Assembly (NCBI GenBank): GCA_016709305.1
Contig: JADJNA010000025.1
Location: 1-54,374, forward strand
DNA from: Candidatus Villigracilis saccharophilus
GTDB lineage: Bacteria > Chloroflexota > Anaerolineae > Anaerolineales > Villigracilaceae
Length of the DNA: 54,374 nucleotides
Direction of reading: 5' to 3'
The translations under genes and the position numbers were made by a program. The notes beneath the pieces are model-generated. The model was not told the origin of the DNA. It saw only the letters and a program-made list of their open reading frames with translations, and made no database searches. Positions 38,310-48,962 of this stretch are shown here, in pieces (the first letter of the stretch is position 1; each line of letters begins with the position of its first letter).

Positions 38310-39053
38310 TGAAGGCTATCAATCATAGGACAAATCTTTGAAGAATCAAGCAAGTGGCATCTGGACATGCGACTTTAGCGTTATGTTGATTGATTATTTC
38401 GAACATGGCATATCCTTGTTGTGATGGAACTGAAAACGCGGCGGATCGGTCACAAAATTCCCGACTGATGAATGGACTGCATAACAATTGAGAGAAGCCA
38501 CTCCGTAGGAGAAAAGGACGAAGTATCTGATTCGAGATCGTGATAAAAAATGCTGCACACTTTTCAGTAGTGGCAATGGCTTTGGCATCAAGGATTTGAA
38601 GACGCCGTATTGAACGCCTCAGGCAAATGAGGTTTGCGAAATTTGCATGGCAAGTCTGCTCTAAATGCCTATGATCATGGACCGGGGGTGTTTGCCATAA
38701 AAATCCAGATGATCTCTGTGTGTTATGTTGAAAAATAAACCCAACTTGGACAGAAAAGAGCTATCGTCTGATGAATTTCCTGTCTAGAATTCAAAAAAAT
38801 CTAACGGAGGAGCCAGCCAGCACAACCATCACAAGAGTAAGGAAAAAACGTTATACTTTAACTTACCGACCGCTCCTTCGTGGATCTTTAAGAAGCCTTA
38901 TAGTGTGCTTGAAAATCAAACCTTTATATGATAAAGTAATTAAAGAGTAACTTATATGTCAAGTATTCTAATACGATCAAGCAACTTATTTCTTGTATTG
39001 ATTAAATTTGAGACGCAAAATGGGTGCTGGTTATTTCATTGGAGGGTATTCAG
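38310..39053. other. intergenic region, no gene seen
   Basis: About 740 bp without a convincing gene on either strand. It is A/T richer than the neighbouring genes, and none of the 64-nt element boxes was found. The leader of the response regulator (GGAGGG at 39041-39046) is at its right end. Confidence 0.5.
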
Positions 39054-39766
39054 TTGAGCAAAAAAATACTTATAATTGATGATGATCCTGATCTGCGAAA
39101 ATTGGTTGAGGTGATCCTTAAGTCGCCTGAGTTTGATGTATATCAGGCATCCTCGGGGGAAGAGGGGTTAAGGCAGGCATATGCAATTCATCCGGATTTG
39201 GTTATTCTCGATATAAGTATGCCTCATATGGATGGTTTTGAGGTTTGTTCCCGTCTGCGCGAGTTTTCCAGTTTTCCGATCATGATGTTAACCGCCCGTA
39301 TTCATGAACACGATATGCTGCACGGTTTCAATATGGGAGCGGATGACTATCTTAGAAAACCCTTCAGTAAGATTGAACTCGAGGCACGTGTGCGCGCCTT
39401 GCTCAGGCGCTCGAATACTCAAAACTCCGATGAAGCATCCTATATTACAGCATACATAGATCCTGTTTTGGAAATTAACCTTTCGGCCAAGGCCGTAAAA
39501 CTTAATGGGAATATCGTGGAACTTTCCCCAAAGAATATGACTTGCTGGCATGTCTTGTGCGTGAGCAGGGAAAAACCTTATCTCACCGCGAACTGGTGCG
39601 AGAGGCATGGGGAGAAATGTATACTAGCGGCCCATCCGAATCGTCCCTTTATATCTATTATCTAAGGAAAAAATTGAAGGATGGTAAGAATGGACATCAA
39701 TATATTCGTACACTTTGGGGGCGGGGATATTGGTTTGAGCCGCGTAAGGGCAATAACGTTTCATGA
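39054..39766 (+). CDS. OmpR-family response regulator (frameshifted)
   Basis: About 237 aa from a TTG with GGAGGG seven bases upstream. The receiver domain has the acidic pocket IIDDDPD, phospho-acceptor Asp in LVILDISMPHMDG, and the Lys in LRKPFSK. The C-terminal winged helix (GKTLSHRELVREAWG, YLRKKLKDG, LWGRGYWFE) binds DNA. A lost base near 39533 splits it at SPKEYDLLACL. No sensor kinase is adjacent. Its place ahead of the polysaccharide locus suggests local control. Confidence 0.88.
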
Positions 39767-39990
39767 GCATATAGGATTGAACAACGGGGAATAACGTAAT
39801 TCGTGAGATAAAGCAGGCCTGATTTATCTCAAAATAATTCAAAAAAAGATCAAAGATTCAAAAAGATATATGGGGGTAAAGTATATATATCTATTTTCAA
39901 TTTGCTTTCGAAATAAAACTTGATATACACATACTTTTTAATTTCTATTTCAATTCACAAATTCTTTGATGTTGCTATACAAGGAACAAG

Positions 39991-40266
39991 ATGAACAATA
40001 TTACCCAACCATTAAGTGAAGACATAAATATGTCAACCGGTATCGGTAGTGTTACTCAACAATTGGCTAAAAAGATAAATATGTCATTTGATGAATTTGT
40101 CGGGGAAATGCGAAAACGAGGCTGCAGTGAACCTACCGCTACAAAAATTTGGCGGGGTGAATATGAAAACTTTGAGAATTTTAACGATAACGATATGTCG
40201 CTAAGCAATCTTCGCAAGGCGGCCGATGTATTGAAAGTAGGGACAGGAAGTCTTTTACCAAAATAA
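39991..40266 (+). CDS. small XRE-like helix-turn-helix protein
   Basis: 91 aa. Residues 20-90 suggest a five-helix HTH (LAKKINMSFDEFVGEMRKRG, then TATKIWRGEYENF and LSNLRKAADVLKVGTGSLLP), as in Cro/XRE-type regulators. No other domain. It lies alone between the response regulator and the NusG-like gene. A second ATG at residue 14 is a possible start. A role in control of the polysaccharide genes is an inference from position. Confidence 0.65.
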   Translation: MNNITQPLSEDINMSTGIGSVTQQLAKKINMSFDEFVGEMRKRGCSEPTATKIWRGEYENFENFNDNDMSLSNLRKAADVLKVGTGSLLPK

Positions 40267-40460
40267 GAAGTTCAAGGAATTACTAGTTGTAGATCATTAT
40301 TACACGTTCATGAAATTGAAGGATGCAAACTACTCGAATCAATAATTAAATTACCAGACCGCAGATTGGCATTAATCTAACTTTAGTTAGCAGATGCGCT
40401 CCAGTATAAAATTATGAACTGATGTCATAATGAAGCAAACATCAACGGAATTTGATATCA

Positions 40461-40982
40461 ATGAAAAAGTGGTATGTTGCCCATAGTAAACCAAGAAATG
40501 AAGAACTGCTTTGGAAACAGTTCTGCCTGCGAAACTTTGAGACTTATTATCCTTGTATCAAGGTCCAAACGGTTAATCCTCGTGCTCGACAGGTACAGCC
40601 CTATTTTCCCGGCTATTTATTTGTTCGTGTTGACTTGGATTTGATAGGCAGGTCTGCTGTCGAATGGGTGCCTGGTGGAGTTGGACTTGTATCATTTGGA
40701 GATGAGCCTGCTTTTGTTTCAGGGAGTTTGATTAATGCGATCAAACAGCGGATTGAGAATTTGGAAAGAGATTCAGAGGAAAATGTTATTCCATTATTTA
40801 AAGACGACAATATCGCTATTAATACTGGTGCCTTTATAGGTTATGAAGGAGTTTTTGATGCCCACTTGTCTGGGACGGATCGGGTACGTATTCTGTTGTC
40901 ATTACTGGATAATCGGCTGATTCCTGTTGAGCTGCCTGCAAGTTGTATTACTTTGATCTCTTGTATAAGTAATAACAATTAA
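40461..40982 (+). CDS. NusG-like transcription antiterminator (RfaH/UpxY type)
   Basis: About 173 aa. The NGN domain begins KKWYVAHSKPRNEELLWKQF and has PYFPGYLFVRVDL, the RNA-polymerase-binding face. A KOW-type domain follows (residues 110-165, INTGAFIGYEGVFDAHL). Specialised NusG paralogues at the head of polysaccharide operons let polymerase read through long gene clusters. ATG at 40461 is chosen because the protein then starts like other members; TTG at 40452 is an alternative. No ops-type site was recognised in the 245 bp downstream. Confidence 0.88.
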   Translation: MKKWYVAHSKPRNEELLWKQFCLRNFETYYPCIKVQTVNPRARQVQPYFPGYLFVRVDLDLIGRSAVEWVPGGVGLVSFGDEPAFVSGSLINAIKQRIENLERDSEENVIPLFKDDNIAINTGAFIGYEGVFDAHLSGTDRVRILLSLLDNRLIPVELPASCITLISCISNNN

Positions 40983-41227
40983 GCCACAGAGTTTCTTTGG
41001 GTTCTCTATGGCAAAAGACTTTAGCGAAATGTCATTATATTCTTTAACTAATCCAGACAGGGTGGTTGTTTAGGGTAGGGCGGAACTATTTGGGAGAAGT
41101 CTGTCAATAGCTAATTGTGAGTAGGGCGGAGCATACTCAAAACAAGGATCGTATGTGCGATCAAAGTTGAAATTAAGTTTATTCCGTATGCCTAAAAAGA
41201 TGCATCTAATATACTTCTGAGGTCACC

Positions 41228-43399
41228 ATGATCAATTACTTTCGTTCCCTAAATATAAAGTTTAGTAAAGCAAACTTTAACCGTGTGCGAACCAATAGCA
41301 GGATCATTATTATGATTCTAGTCCTTGCATGCTCACTGGTGGGGAAGAGCCCTGCAAGTGTTTTAGCTGCGGGTACTACTTACTATGTGGATAATACTAA
41401 CAGATCCTGCTCTGATATAGGATCTGGCACAACGGTCGCTCTGCCTTTCTGCAAGATCGGCAGGGGGGCCAGTGCGGTGTCCGCCGGGGATACTGTGCAG
41501 GTTCTGGCTGGTAGTTATGCCGAAACCGTAACTGTACCAAAATCTGGCAGTGTTGGCCTTCCGATTACCTATGCTGCTGCGCCGGGCGTTACCGTGTCTG
41601 GAAACGGTTTGGCAAGTGGAGGCAACGCCTTCCGAATATCCACCAAGAGTTACATCATTATCAATGGCTTCGCAGTTACTGGTACTGCAGATAATGGGAT
41701 TTATGTGAGTGGTTCAAACCATATCACCATCTCAAATAACCATATTAGTTACTCCGGAAAACCGAAATCAGGTTCCACTCGGGCTGGAATTTACCTTACT
41801 GGGACAATTGACTCCCTGATCACTGGAAACACCACAGATCATAATACTCAGGATGGTATTCGGTTGACGACTGGCGCTGTCAATAATACAGTTAGCAACA
41901 ACATTTCATTCGCCAATGCAGAGCAATGGCAGCGCAATGCGACCGGGATCCACGTCAATGGCAGTGGCAGCTACAACAACATAATTATTCAAAACATCAC
42001 TTATGCCAACGAAGACACAGGGCTGCAGTTCTATTCTAATACCCACAACAATTTTATAATCGGCAATCTCACTTACGGTAATGGCGATCACGGTATTGAC
42101 TTTTTGAATTCACCCTACAATATGGTGATTGGCAATACGGTCCAAGGCAATCATACCTCTGGTATTAATCTTGAAGGCAGCGGGGCGCCCGGTTCGAGCG
42201 GTGCAAAAGTTATGAATAACATCAGTGTTGACAATGGCATCGCCCCGATCACTGGTCAGAAATCCAATATTCGCGTTGACGCCCGTTCTGTGTCTGGCAC
42301 AATAATTGATTACAACCTCGTCTATCTGACAAGCTCCGGGACTGTCCAGATTCAATGGAAAGGCGTTAGCTATTCAACATTGGCAGCGTTCAAAGCCGCA
42401 GTTCCCACGCAGGAAGTGCATGGATTGCAAGCCAACCCGTTATTTATTGCACCAGTTCCACCTGCGGGGCGTCCACCTGTTTTAGCAGTTGGCGATTACC
42501 ATGTGAAAGCCGGGTCACCCGTGATTGATAGCGCCAATGCGGGTGCTCCCAATGAACCTCTTCTCGACCTCGATGGAAATGCCCGAATAGATGATCTGGC
42601 CACGGTGAACACTGGTGACGGTTTGCGAACTTATGATGATCGTGGTGCTTATGAATTTCAGCCTGTAAGTGGAGCATTTACAGCTACTCCGACAGCCACA
42701 CCGACAAGTACATTGATTCCCACTACTACACTTTCTCCTACACCTACATTTACGCCAACCAATACCCCTGTAAATACACCAACCGCTACATTTACTAATA
42801 CACCTACGGCAGGTCCCTCCCAGACACCTACAATTACTTTCACACCGAGCAATACACCATTGCCTCCAACCGCAACAGCTACATTATTACCAACAGCAAC
42901 TTTTACTGCAACACCTACTACTGGGGCTGGTGGATCTACCCTCACATTTATTGCCAGTGCGGATTCTTATGTTCGAGATGCTAGCCCTACCTCAAATTAT
43001 GGCATGAATGTGCAACTGTGGGTTGATAGTGGAACTAATGAGAATTATGAAGGTCATTTAATGTTTACTGTAAGTGGTGTCTCAGAACCGGTACAGAGTG
43101 CCACTTTACGAGTATATTCCACATCTTCCACAGTGGATGGGCCGGCTGTGTACGCAACAACCAACAACTGGACTGAAACTGGAATTACCTGGAATACACG
43201 GCCTGCGCGCACGAGTGCCGGGTTGGATGATAAAGGTGCAATTGCGACGGGTGTTTGGGTTGAATACAATGTCACAGCGCTTATGACGGGGGATGGAAGT
43301 TATAGTTTTGTGCTTGTGATGACCAGTACCGACGCTATTTCGTTCTCGACACACGAAGGTAGCCAGCCGCCGCAGTTGATCTTGAAGATCGGATATTAA
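41228..43399 (+). CDS. secreted right-handed beta-helix protein with Thr/Pro linker and DNRLRE domain
   Basis: 723 aa, intact. A signal peptide (hydrophobic about residues 27-47) is followed by a parallel beta-helix domain (about 50-480) with many NNT/GNTxxxNxxxGI-type turns, as in NosD and polysaccharide-active proteins. A linker of about 80 residues made of PTxT-type repeats follows, a style common in Chloroflexota surface proteins. The last 160 residues (SADSYVRDASPTSNYG onward, with WNTRPA) match the DNRLRE/CBM96-like module. GAGG precedes the ATG. It probably binds or trims the exported polysaccharide. Confidence 0.88.
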   Translation: MINYFRSLNIKFSKANFNRVRTNSRIIIMILVLACSLVGKSPASVLAAGTTYYVDNTNRSCSDIGSGTTVALPFCKIGRGASAVSAGDTVQVLAGSYAETVTVPKSGSVGLPITYAAAPGVTVSGNGLASGGNAFRISTKSYIIINGFAVTGTADNGIYVSGSNHITISNNHISYSGKPKSGSTRAGIYLTGTIDSLITGNTTDHNTQDGIRLTTGAVNNTVSNNISFANAEQWQRNATGIHVNGSGSYNNIIIQNITYANEDTGLQFYSNTHNNFIIGNLTYGNGDHGIDFLNSPYNMVIGNTVQGNHTSGINLEGSGAPGSSGAKVMNNISVDNGIAPITGQKSNIRVDARSVSGTIIDYNLVYLTSSGTVQIQWKGVSYSTLAAFKAAVPTQEVHGLQANPLFIAPVPPAGRPPVLAVGDYHVKAGSPVIDSANAGAPNEPLLDLDGNARIDDLATVNTGDGLRTYDDRGAYEFQPVSGAFTATPTATPTSTLIPTTTLSPTPTFTPTNTPVNTPTATFTNTPTAGPSQTPTITFTPSNTPLPPTATATLLPTATFTATPTTGAGGSTLTFIASADSYVRDASPTSNYGMNVQLWVDSGTNENYEGHLMFTVSGVSEPVQSATLRVYSTSSTVDGPAVYATTNNWTETGITWNTRPARTSAGLDDKGAIATGVWVEYNVTALMTGDGSYSFVLVMTSTDAISFSTHEGSQPPQLILKIGY

Positions 43400-43847
43400 A
43401 TTATCAGCCGCAAGTTAAGTGATAAATAAGCTTGATTGTGGGCGACAACCTCAATCTCCATCCATAGCCGCAAATAATGGTGGCTTGACTTTGTGGACTG
43501 ATGGAATTTAAATAGTCAACATCCCCAGAATAGATAACGATACCCACCGTATTGACCGCGTTATGCTGGACGCAATAACCGGAATTGATGCCGGCGCCCG
43601 GGGAAAACTATATCGAGTTGTAACGACTACGGTCCGAACTATTATTCTTAAAGATATGATGAAGAAATTGAGGCTGAATTGTCATACGATTACTCACACA
43701 TGAAACTGGTTAAATCCACGCCAATTTTAGCGAATGCCACCTGGCTAAAAAGGATGCAGAACCCGACCTTTTTGCTGACCTCCAGCATAAGCTGGGCAAA
43801 AGGTTTCGCAAACCAATCAGATAAGATAAGACTAGTAGCGGCCTCTT
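43400..43847. other. intergenic region, no gene supported
   Basis: Short open stretches on the plus strand give no recognised family. The stretch could hold a broken small gene, but no motif supports it. Confidence 0.4.
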
Positions 43848-45271
43848 ATGAGTCACTTTAAGCGGATTGCGAAAAATTCGGCTTTTCAGACTGTCGCTTA
43901 TGGGTTGCAAAGTCTGACTGCATTCTTCATCCCAGTGTATCTGGCTCGCCTGGCTAGCGCTGAGTTGCTTGGCCAGTATGCCACTACGATCGCCTTCACT
44001 GGGTTGTTTTCATCACTTGCCCGTTTCGGTCTGCCGTCGCTATTGATCCGCGAGATTGCCCGACGCCGAGAGAATCCAGAGCAAGTTGACAGCCTGGTTA
44101 CTGCTGCCTTAGGATTGACCACCGTTCTTTAAGCTGTTGCCATCGGATTAATGTTAGCCGTTGGGGTATTACTGAATTATCCTAGTATTTTGTTTCGAGC
44201 CTTTGTGCTGGCTGGGTTAGCCTTGGGGATAGAAGCCATGGCTACCATGGTAGAGGCCTCGTTTCGCGGCGGAAGTGATGGAATGGAGTGCGGCAATCAT
44301 CGTTGTTATGGAGGGTGGGTTTTTGGTGCTGGCTCTCCTGACTGTGCCTCTCAGGGCGGCCATTGACGCGCTTATGGTTGCTTATCTGGCCTCCCGGATT
44401 ATCTCGCTGGCGGCTGGCTTCTGGATTTATAGGACTCGTTTCGGCAAGTTACACCCAACAATAGATAAGAGGCTGTGGTCGTCGTTATTAAAGGCGGGAT
44501 TTCCTTTTGCTATCACTAATGGCTTGTCGACTGTGTATATACGTATTGATGTTGTTTTTTTATCCTATATGGCTACCAGTGCGATAGTTGGTCTATATGA
44601 GGCAGCGAATAACCTGACTATGCGTCTGAATATTGTAGCTAGAACTTTGAATATTGCCCTCTATCCATTTTTATCCTCCGAGTTTGCAAAGGATAAGCAA
44701 TCTCTCCAACGGTATACGGGTAGAACGGTTCGCTTGCTTGTCATACCGGGCACCTTGATAGCCGCTTTATTGTGGGCTTTTGGCGATAGTATTGTCGTAT
44801 TGATTTATGGCAGCAAGTTTGTTGCCGCCATTCAGGCCGTGAAGTGGCTGGCGCTGATTATTCCTTTGCGGTTCATAGATACTTCGCTGGAGGTGGCTTT
44901 AAGTGCCAGTAACCGGGAAGGTAAGCGGGCTGGCGGTTTTCATCGCTGCTTTGACGAACCTACTACTTAATTTTATTCTGATTCCTGCTTATCAGATGAT
45001 GGGTGCGGTGTATGCCACATTGATCACAGAGTGCATGATGTGCGCCATGTATGTCTGGTACTTGCGAGCTGAAGCACACGAAATGTTAGCTTGGCGGGGT
45101 TTTATAGGGCCTGGCTTGGGCGCGGCAACAATTCTGACCATCTCATTGCTGCTTCATACCGACACTATCTGGCTGTTGGGAGGAATCTCAGTTCTGCTTT
45201 ACAGCTTGATTGTTGTGTGGGTGGATCGTTCCAGTCTTGAGCTCATTCGTCAAATGGTTGTAAACAGGTAA
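43848..45271 (+). pseudogene. Wzx-like polysaccharide flippase, interrupted
   Basis: Lipid-linked oligosaccharide flippase of the MOP superfamily, about 474 aa if restored. The N-terminus SAFQTVAYGLQSLTAFFIPV and LARFGLPSLLIREIARRR are typical. An in-frame TAA at 44130 interrupts continuous family sequence, then breaks occur near 44285 and 44920. The rest carries twelve or so membrane segments, with YEAANNLTMRLNIVARTLN and FVAAIQAVKWLALIIPLRF. Its end is five bases before the polymerase-like gene. Confidence 0.8.
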
Positions 45272-45276
45272 CTATA

Positions 45277-46654
45277 ATGGAATCGCAACAATCCCCTCTA
45301 AACCTTCTAACCGCCGCCCGGCCACCCAGCCGCCTAACTACGATGCTGAGATTGATTGTCGCTATATATGTGCTAGGTACGGTTATCTTGTCTGTAGAAC
45401 AGTTTCTTAAGCTTCCCTCAAACTTGAGTCTGGTTGACTTTTGGAGTTTACTTTTCCTCCCAATATGTTGGTGGTATCTTATCCGCATACGCCAACCCGT
45501 ACGATTTCCTTACGTTTTAGGGATGTGGTTTATCCTGCTGGGTAGTTTCATTGGCACTTTCTTCTCCTTTGACCCGTTGGCTAGTATTGTCTTTATCGCT
45601 AAAGAGGTTTACCTCTATATTTGGTTCGTTACTCTGACTGCGGTTTTTGCCAGCTTGGAATCCAGCCTCCTGCGCCGTGTATTGCTCGTCTGGACTATGG
45701 TAGTTGTGCTACATGGGGTCATGCTAGTAGCTGAGTTCGTATCGCCAACTTTTATGGGTTCATGATCTCTATTTTGGGAAGTATTGGAAATGTAGATAGC
45801 GGTTTCTCGGCCGGGCCGGCTGGATTGTTCGAGAATCGGTTTGGGCCGCCTTATTTCAGGTGATGGGGTTTGTGCCCTGCTGCTAGCGGGTTTTCGGCGT
45901 GAATTGTCCTTGCTTCTGGGAATGATTCTACTGTTAAACATACTTGCTACGGCGTCGCTCGGTGCGCTTTCTGCTCTGCTAGGTGCATCAGTAGTTGCCG
46001 TGATTGTTCTTTGCTCATGGGCGGTCATCTGAAATTCCTAGTCTGGTTGGCTGCTGTCTTGACCCTTGCGGCAGGTTGTTTTATTCACCCTTAGTCAATT
46101 CCCTGATGCTTCTGGCCCGCCTTGAGCATCTTACCACTGACCGTGCGGCTCCCACAGCGGGAGAGCGATTGGGTCTATGGGGAGTGGCTCCGGATCTTGT
46201 TTTCCCAAAAATCCATCTTGGGAGTAGGCCCAAACAACTATCGGATTTCCTGGAAAACAAAACGCTGCACAATGACTTTCTCTCGAATTTGGTGTGGGCG
46301 TGGTGTGATCGGATTACTGGGATTGGTGCTATTAGCTGGCGAAGCATTGAACAGTGCAGTCAAAATACTGCTGCAACAAAAAAAATCGGTGATGCAGCGC
46401 GACCCGTTAGTGTCATTTTCCTGGCTATGCTTGTTGGCGCTTTTCTCGAATCAAACGCTCATCAAATTTTCCATTTCCGTACTGTATGGCTGGGGCTGGC
46501 GCTGCAAGAAGCCACTCTCATTAGGATGATGTTGCCCCCATCGGTCAAGACGATGATTGCTCGGGTAGAACTGGGGAGTGAAATGCTCCAGTCTCCAGAA
46601 AAATCATCGCCCTCCACAGATCACCATGATCCTTCATTTGTGGAGGCGGGATGA
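45277..46654 (+). pseudogene. Wzy/O-antigen ligase-like membrane protein, interrupted
   Basis: Polymerase or ligase of exported glycans. The first 160 residues are intact with five hydrophobic segments. After a stop near 45763 the Wzy_C-like region can be read across frames: RRELSLLLGMILLLNILAT, then SQKSILGVGPNNYR and RGVIGLLGLVLLAGE. At least four breaks are needed. The last frame overlaps the next gene as ATGA (46651-46654), so the original genes were coupled. Confidence 0.72.
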
Positions 46655-47393
46655 TTGTAGAATTCATCGGCTCTACGGGCTCCGGGAAAACAACGTTGAT
46701 CAGTGAAGTGCATCGCTGCCTGACGAAAACAGGTCGAGTTACTACATCCATCGATCTGGCGACAGGCCTGCTTGGCCTTCGAGGCGTGACAAACCCAACT
46801 TTGCAGAACCTGGTAATGGAATTTGTCAGTCTGCCTGTTTTCATTCTCGCGTTGCACAGACATAATAAATTCATTGGCCATACTGTGAAGATATTTTGGC
46901 GCAACACCGGTTTTTCGATGCAAACAATCCATAACCTTCGCAGTCTCGTACGCAAAATCGGGAGGTATGAAATTACAAAACACCTTGGCAAAGATCAGGT
47001 CATTCTCGTGGATGAAGGGCCGATTCTTGCGGCACACATGTTTGTCCCTGCTGGAAACACCTATACTCCTGAAGAAATTACTCGGTTCACCGATTTACTC
47101 CCACTGCCGGATCTCGTTGTATATATCCGAGCTTCTGTAGATACCCTCATGGAACGCACTCTTCGGCGCACAGATCCGCCGCGCGAGGTCGACTTAAGAA
47201 TCAGGCACGGATGGAGGAATATCTTAAACGTGCTGTTGCCATGTTTGATCAACTCACACAAGCTGAAAATATTCTTCCCCGGCTTTTGGTTGTGGAAAGT
47301 CTCGATATTGCTGAACCAGGATTCGATCAGGTTATAGACAGTGTATATCAATCAATTCTAGATCGAAGTCGCCAACCAATAAAACCCAAATAA
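46651..47393 (+). pseudogene. P-loop kinase-like protein in the polysaccharide locus (frameshifted)
   Basis: About 247 aa if restored. Walker A EFIGSTGSGKTTLI is at residues 4-17, and VILVDEGPILAAHMF looks like a Walker B/DEG motif as in dNK/thymidylate-kinase-like enzymes. LPDLVVYIRASVDTLMERTLRR is the usual specificity region. One break near 47210 precedes the last 60 residues (QARMEEYLKRAVAMFDQL). The substrate is unknown. Such kinases recur in polysaccharide loci and may phosphorylate a sugar or lipid. Confidence 0.7.
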
Positions 47394-47422
47394 ATCAAAG
47401 TAGCCAAACCATTGAAACCAAA

Positions 47423-48885
47423 ATGCTAAACAAACTTCAACAACTAATTGAAAAACTCAGCACAAATGGAATAAGGTACTGTCACTGGAAAAGCAATTCG
47501 GCGCTTTCCCAAAGTTCTGGCAGGCCAGACAGATGTCGATTTCCTCATCCATCGAAAGGATGGCGATTCATTTAGATTGCTAATGAGTCGGTTGGAATTC
47601 CGTCCCTGCGGCATTCAGGGAGATGCACCTTTCCCTGCTGTAGAACATTATTTTGCCCTGGACCAGGAAACTGGAATTCTTGTTCTGTGCGCGCGTATTA
47701 CCGTGTCATCACGGGTGAAAAATCTGTCAAAAAATCTTCATTTGCCCCTTGAAGAAATGTTGTTACAAAATGTTCGTGAAAAAGATTCAAGTTCAGGTAC
47801 CTGTAAAAAGGTGCAGAACTGTTTATTTTCACCATCCGCATGATGTTGAAACATACTCCACTTGTCGAACTTTTCATGCTGGCAGAGATTGGAAGGGGTG
47901 CGGCGAAAGTCGAATGGCTCTTTGAAGCCGACTCAAAGGATGAAACGATTCGGTTTTTTTACCAGACTGGCTGCCTTCTGTGATACCAGATTATTCTCTG
48001 AATGTATCGGCGCGTTCACTTGCTTGGCATCCCTACCTCGTCGCATCAGCCTCGGCCTTCATTACGCTCTCAACTCAGTATCTATGCCAGAAACTCCCGG
48101 ATTCAGGCTTGGTTGAGTGGGATACAAAATTCTCCCCTCATGGCATTATAGCGAGGTTAACTCATTCCAAAGGGGTATGGTTCTTCAGTCTGGGGGCCGT
48201 CATTGCATTTGTCGGCGGAAGCGACAGGAAAATCTACACTCCTCACCGAGAGCAAACACTGGCTGGGCGAGCATTTTGTTATCGGACAAATCACGGCCAT
48301 GAGCAAACCCAAGTCCCCCCATTGACCATGCTTCCTAATGTACTTTTGCCGCTGTTGCTTCTACCACTTCGAAAATAGACCAAGCAAAGTACAAACCCCC
48401 TTGCCTACTGGGCAATCTCAGAAATCTTCAGACGTCTACCCACTGATTTCTGCGATTCGGTCAGTTTTCTTGCCTACGATCGTCGGGCTTTGCTGAGTCG
48501 GGCCTTTGCCCAAGCTGCAAATGGAAATATCGTCTTATGCGATCGGTACCCATCCATGTCAGAAGAGCCTGGACGAGCCTACAACTCCAACAGTTTGTGA
48601 TCGACTCAAACGCTATCCAATACACTCCTGGCTGCTCGCACTGAAAAACGTTTGTATCAGGAGATCACGGCACCAGACATGGTTATCTCCTTGCTTGTCC
48701 CCATTGAAGTTGCGCTGCTTCAAGAAATAAGAACGCGGCAAAGAAGACCTGAGGATTATGTGCGGTATCGACACTCCCTTGCCTCCAACCTGGAATGTAG
48801 GAATGCGCCAGTTTATAAGATCAACACGGATCAACCTCTTGATACGACAGTTCTCGAATCAAAAGAATATTTGAGTAATTTATAA
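47423..48885 (+). pseudogene. nucleotidyltransferase-like/thymidylate-kinase-like fusion, interrupted
   Basis: Two regions can be read across many frames. The first (about 47423-48120) starts MLNKLQQLIEKLSTNGIRY, has CHWKSN, and TDVDFLIHRKDG resembling the DxD site of nucleotidyltransferases. The second (about 48190-48885) carries a P-loop whose pieces read FVGGS and GKSTLLTESKHWLG across a frame change. It also has VLCDRYPSMSEEPGRAYNS, the DRY motif of thymidylate-kinase-like proteins, and ITAPDMVISLLVPIEVAL. At least six breaks. The function is not known. Confidence 0.62.
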
Positions 48886-48962
48886 GCCATTGCCACACCC
48901 CTCAACAGTCTTCTCCTTCGCTAAGCAATCCTCTCGCGTCCGGCTGCTTCAGCAAGGAGATT

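Noticed and set aside
38926..38937. TATATGAT near the response regulator as a sixth copy of the 64-nt element
   Set aside because: GATGGATG and CCAAGTGG are absent at the required spacing.
41700..42200. Possible CRISPR-like periodicity
   Set aside because: Spacing is irregular and the repeats encode beta-helix turns.
42658..42945. Val/Gly-rich antisense frame
   Set aside because: It is the reverse of the Thr/Pro linker repeats in the beta-helix gene, so the pattern is a by-product of their codons.
43679..43861. 60-codon frame before the flippase
   Set aside because: No motif or leader; the region is too error-prone to support it.
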